Part shown: piece by piece, positions 5,440 through 6,278 of the stretch
How positions within the stretch are numbered: the stretch's first letter is position 1
How the letters are laid out: each line of letters begins with the position of its first letter
NCBI GenBank assembly: GCA_027484885.1
Contig: JAIXSD010000677.1
Location: 1-6,278, forward strand
Origin: Rubrivivax sp.
Lineage (GTDB): Bacteria > Pseudomonadota > Gammaproteobacteria > Burkholderiales > Burkholderiaceae_C
Reading direction: 5' to 3'
Length of the DNA stretch: 6,278 bases
Notes under the pieces: model-generated
Databases searched by the model: none
What the model was told of the DNA's origin: nothing
Seen by the model: only the letters and a program-made list of their open reading frames with translations
Translations under genes and position numbers: made by a program

Positions 5440-6278
5440 ATGAATCCAGTCTTTGTTCCTACCCGCCTGCGCACGGCCCTGTCCTGCCTGGGCCTGGCCA
5501 TGGCCGCGCCGGCCATGGCCCAGCAGCTCACGTCCGACATCAGCCTGGGCCGCGTCACCGTCGAGGGCGCTGCCAGCAAGAAGAGCCTGCTGCAGACCCC
5601 GCAAAGCACCGCCTCCCGCCTGGGCCTGAGCCCGCTGGAAACGGCAGCCAGCATCGAGGTGCTGGACGTGGAGCGCCTGCGCGCACGGGGTGATGCCAGC
5701 GTGGCCGAGCTGGTCTCGCGCAGCACCGGCCTGGCTGCCCTGGGCTCGCCGGGCTCGGGCAGCACCTACAGCAGCCGCGGCTTCAGCGGCAATGATTCGG
5801 TGGCGCAGGCGGAAGACGGCCTGCGCATGGCCACGGCCTCGGGCACCCAGTCCAGCCCGGCGGACAGCTTTGGGTATGAGCGCATCGAGATCCTGCGCGG
5901 GCCGGCCTCGGTGCTGTTGGGTGACGGCGCCATCGGCGGCCTGGTCAATCTGGTGCGCAAGGCGCCGGGCCGCGAGGCGCGCAGCGAGCTGACGGCCGGC
6001 TTGGGGACAGACGGCGAGTACCGCCTCGGTCTGGGACTGGGCCGGCCGCTGGGTGAGCAGCTGGGTCTGCGCCTGGATGCGCTGGCCAAGGGCGGCGATG
6101 GTTTCGTCGCACGCGGCCAGCACCGCAACCGTAAGCTGATGAGCCTGCTGCGCTGGCAGGCCACGCCCGATCTGCGCCTGGACCTGAGCCTGGACATCCA
6201 CCGCGACAGCCCCACGGCCTATTTCGGCTCGCCGCTGAAGAACGGCCAGCTCTGGGCCGAGCTGCGCGGCGAGAACTA
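5440..6278 (+). CDS. TonB-dependent siderophore receptor, N-terminal part (cut by window end)
   Basis: The frame is open from ATG 5440 to the window edge, giving 279 complete codons. Residues 1-27 are a signal peptide (RLRTALSCLGLAMAAPAMA before Q28). A TonB-box-like GRVTVEG lies at 37-43. The plug domain follows, with SIEVLDVERLRARG, SSRGFSG, and the hallmark RIEILRGPASVLLGDGAIGG at 148-167, then VNLVRKAP. The first barrel strands begin at about 180. The plug resembles FhuE/FpvA-type ferric-siderophore receptors more than the first receptor of this window does. A full-length member is about 700 residues, so more than half is missing here only because the window ends. The gene is 60 nt downstream of the ATPase with no visible terminator between them, so read-through transcription is possible. 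No Shine-Dalgarno is visible. It could import a ligand for the same ABC system or be a separately controlled receptor. Confidence 0.93.
   Translation, partial: MNPVFVPTRLRTALSCLGLAMAAPAMAQQLTSDISLGRVTVEGAASKKSLLQTPQSTASRLGLSPLETAASIEVLDVERLRARGDASVAELVSRSTGLAALGSPGSGSTYSSRGFSGNDSVAQAEDGLRMATASGTQSSPADSFGYERIEILRGPASVLLGDGAIGGLVNLVRKAPGREARSELTAGLGTDGEYRLGLGLGRPLGEQLGLRLDALAKGGDGFVARGQHRNRKLMSLLRWQATPDLRLDLSLDIHRDSPTAYFGSPLKNGQLWAELRGEN

Noticed and set aside
5428..6201. Minus-strand open frame opposite the second receptor
   Set aside because: Gln/Ala-rich shadow with no recognisable features; the plus strand encodes a clear TonB receptor plug.

Overview
The window holds one tightly packed, plus-strand nutrient-uptake locus from a high-GC Gram-negative bacterium. 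Strong G/C preference at third codon positions, CTG-dominated leucine usage and outer-membrane receptors with AxA-Q signal cleavage sites point to Proteobacteria. The style is most like Betaproteobacteria/Burkholderiales, but that placement is an inference from composition and protein flavour, not a marker gene.

Layout: 1-128 is a non-coding leader with several short hairpins. It is followed by a five-gene overlapping unit: a TonB-dependent outer-membrane receptor (129-2189), a 198-residue cytoplasmic protein of unrecognised function with a His/Cys-rich motif (2179-2775), a BtuF-like periplasmic binding protein (2763-3590), a FecCD/BtuC-type permease (3587-4606) and a BtuD/FecE-type ATPase (4603-5379). 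Every junction overlaps (11, 13, 4 and 4 nt), so the five are almost certainly one operon with coupled translation. A 60-nt gap with a striking pyrimidine tract leads into a second TonB-dependent receptor of the siderophore-receptor type (5440 to the window end). It is cut off by the window edge after 279 codons.

How it works together: the first receptor would move a scarce metal chelate across the outer membrane using TonB energy. The binding protein captures it in the periplasm, and the permease/ATPase pair drives it across the inner membrane. The family (COG0614/COG0609/COG1120) handles cobalamin, ferric siderophores and haem. The BtuF-like features and lack of a recognisable Fur box make a corrinoid plausible, but the sequence does not settle the substrate. 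The second receptor looks like a ferric-siderophore receptor and may bring a second ligand or belong to another transcription unit.

The most intriguing item is the unrecognised protein embedded between receptor and binding protein. It has no export signal, so it would act in the cytoplasm, where the imported cargo arrives.
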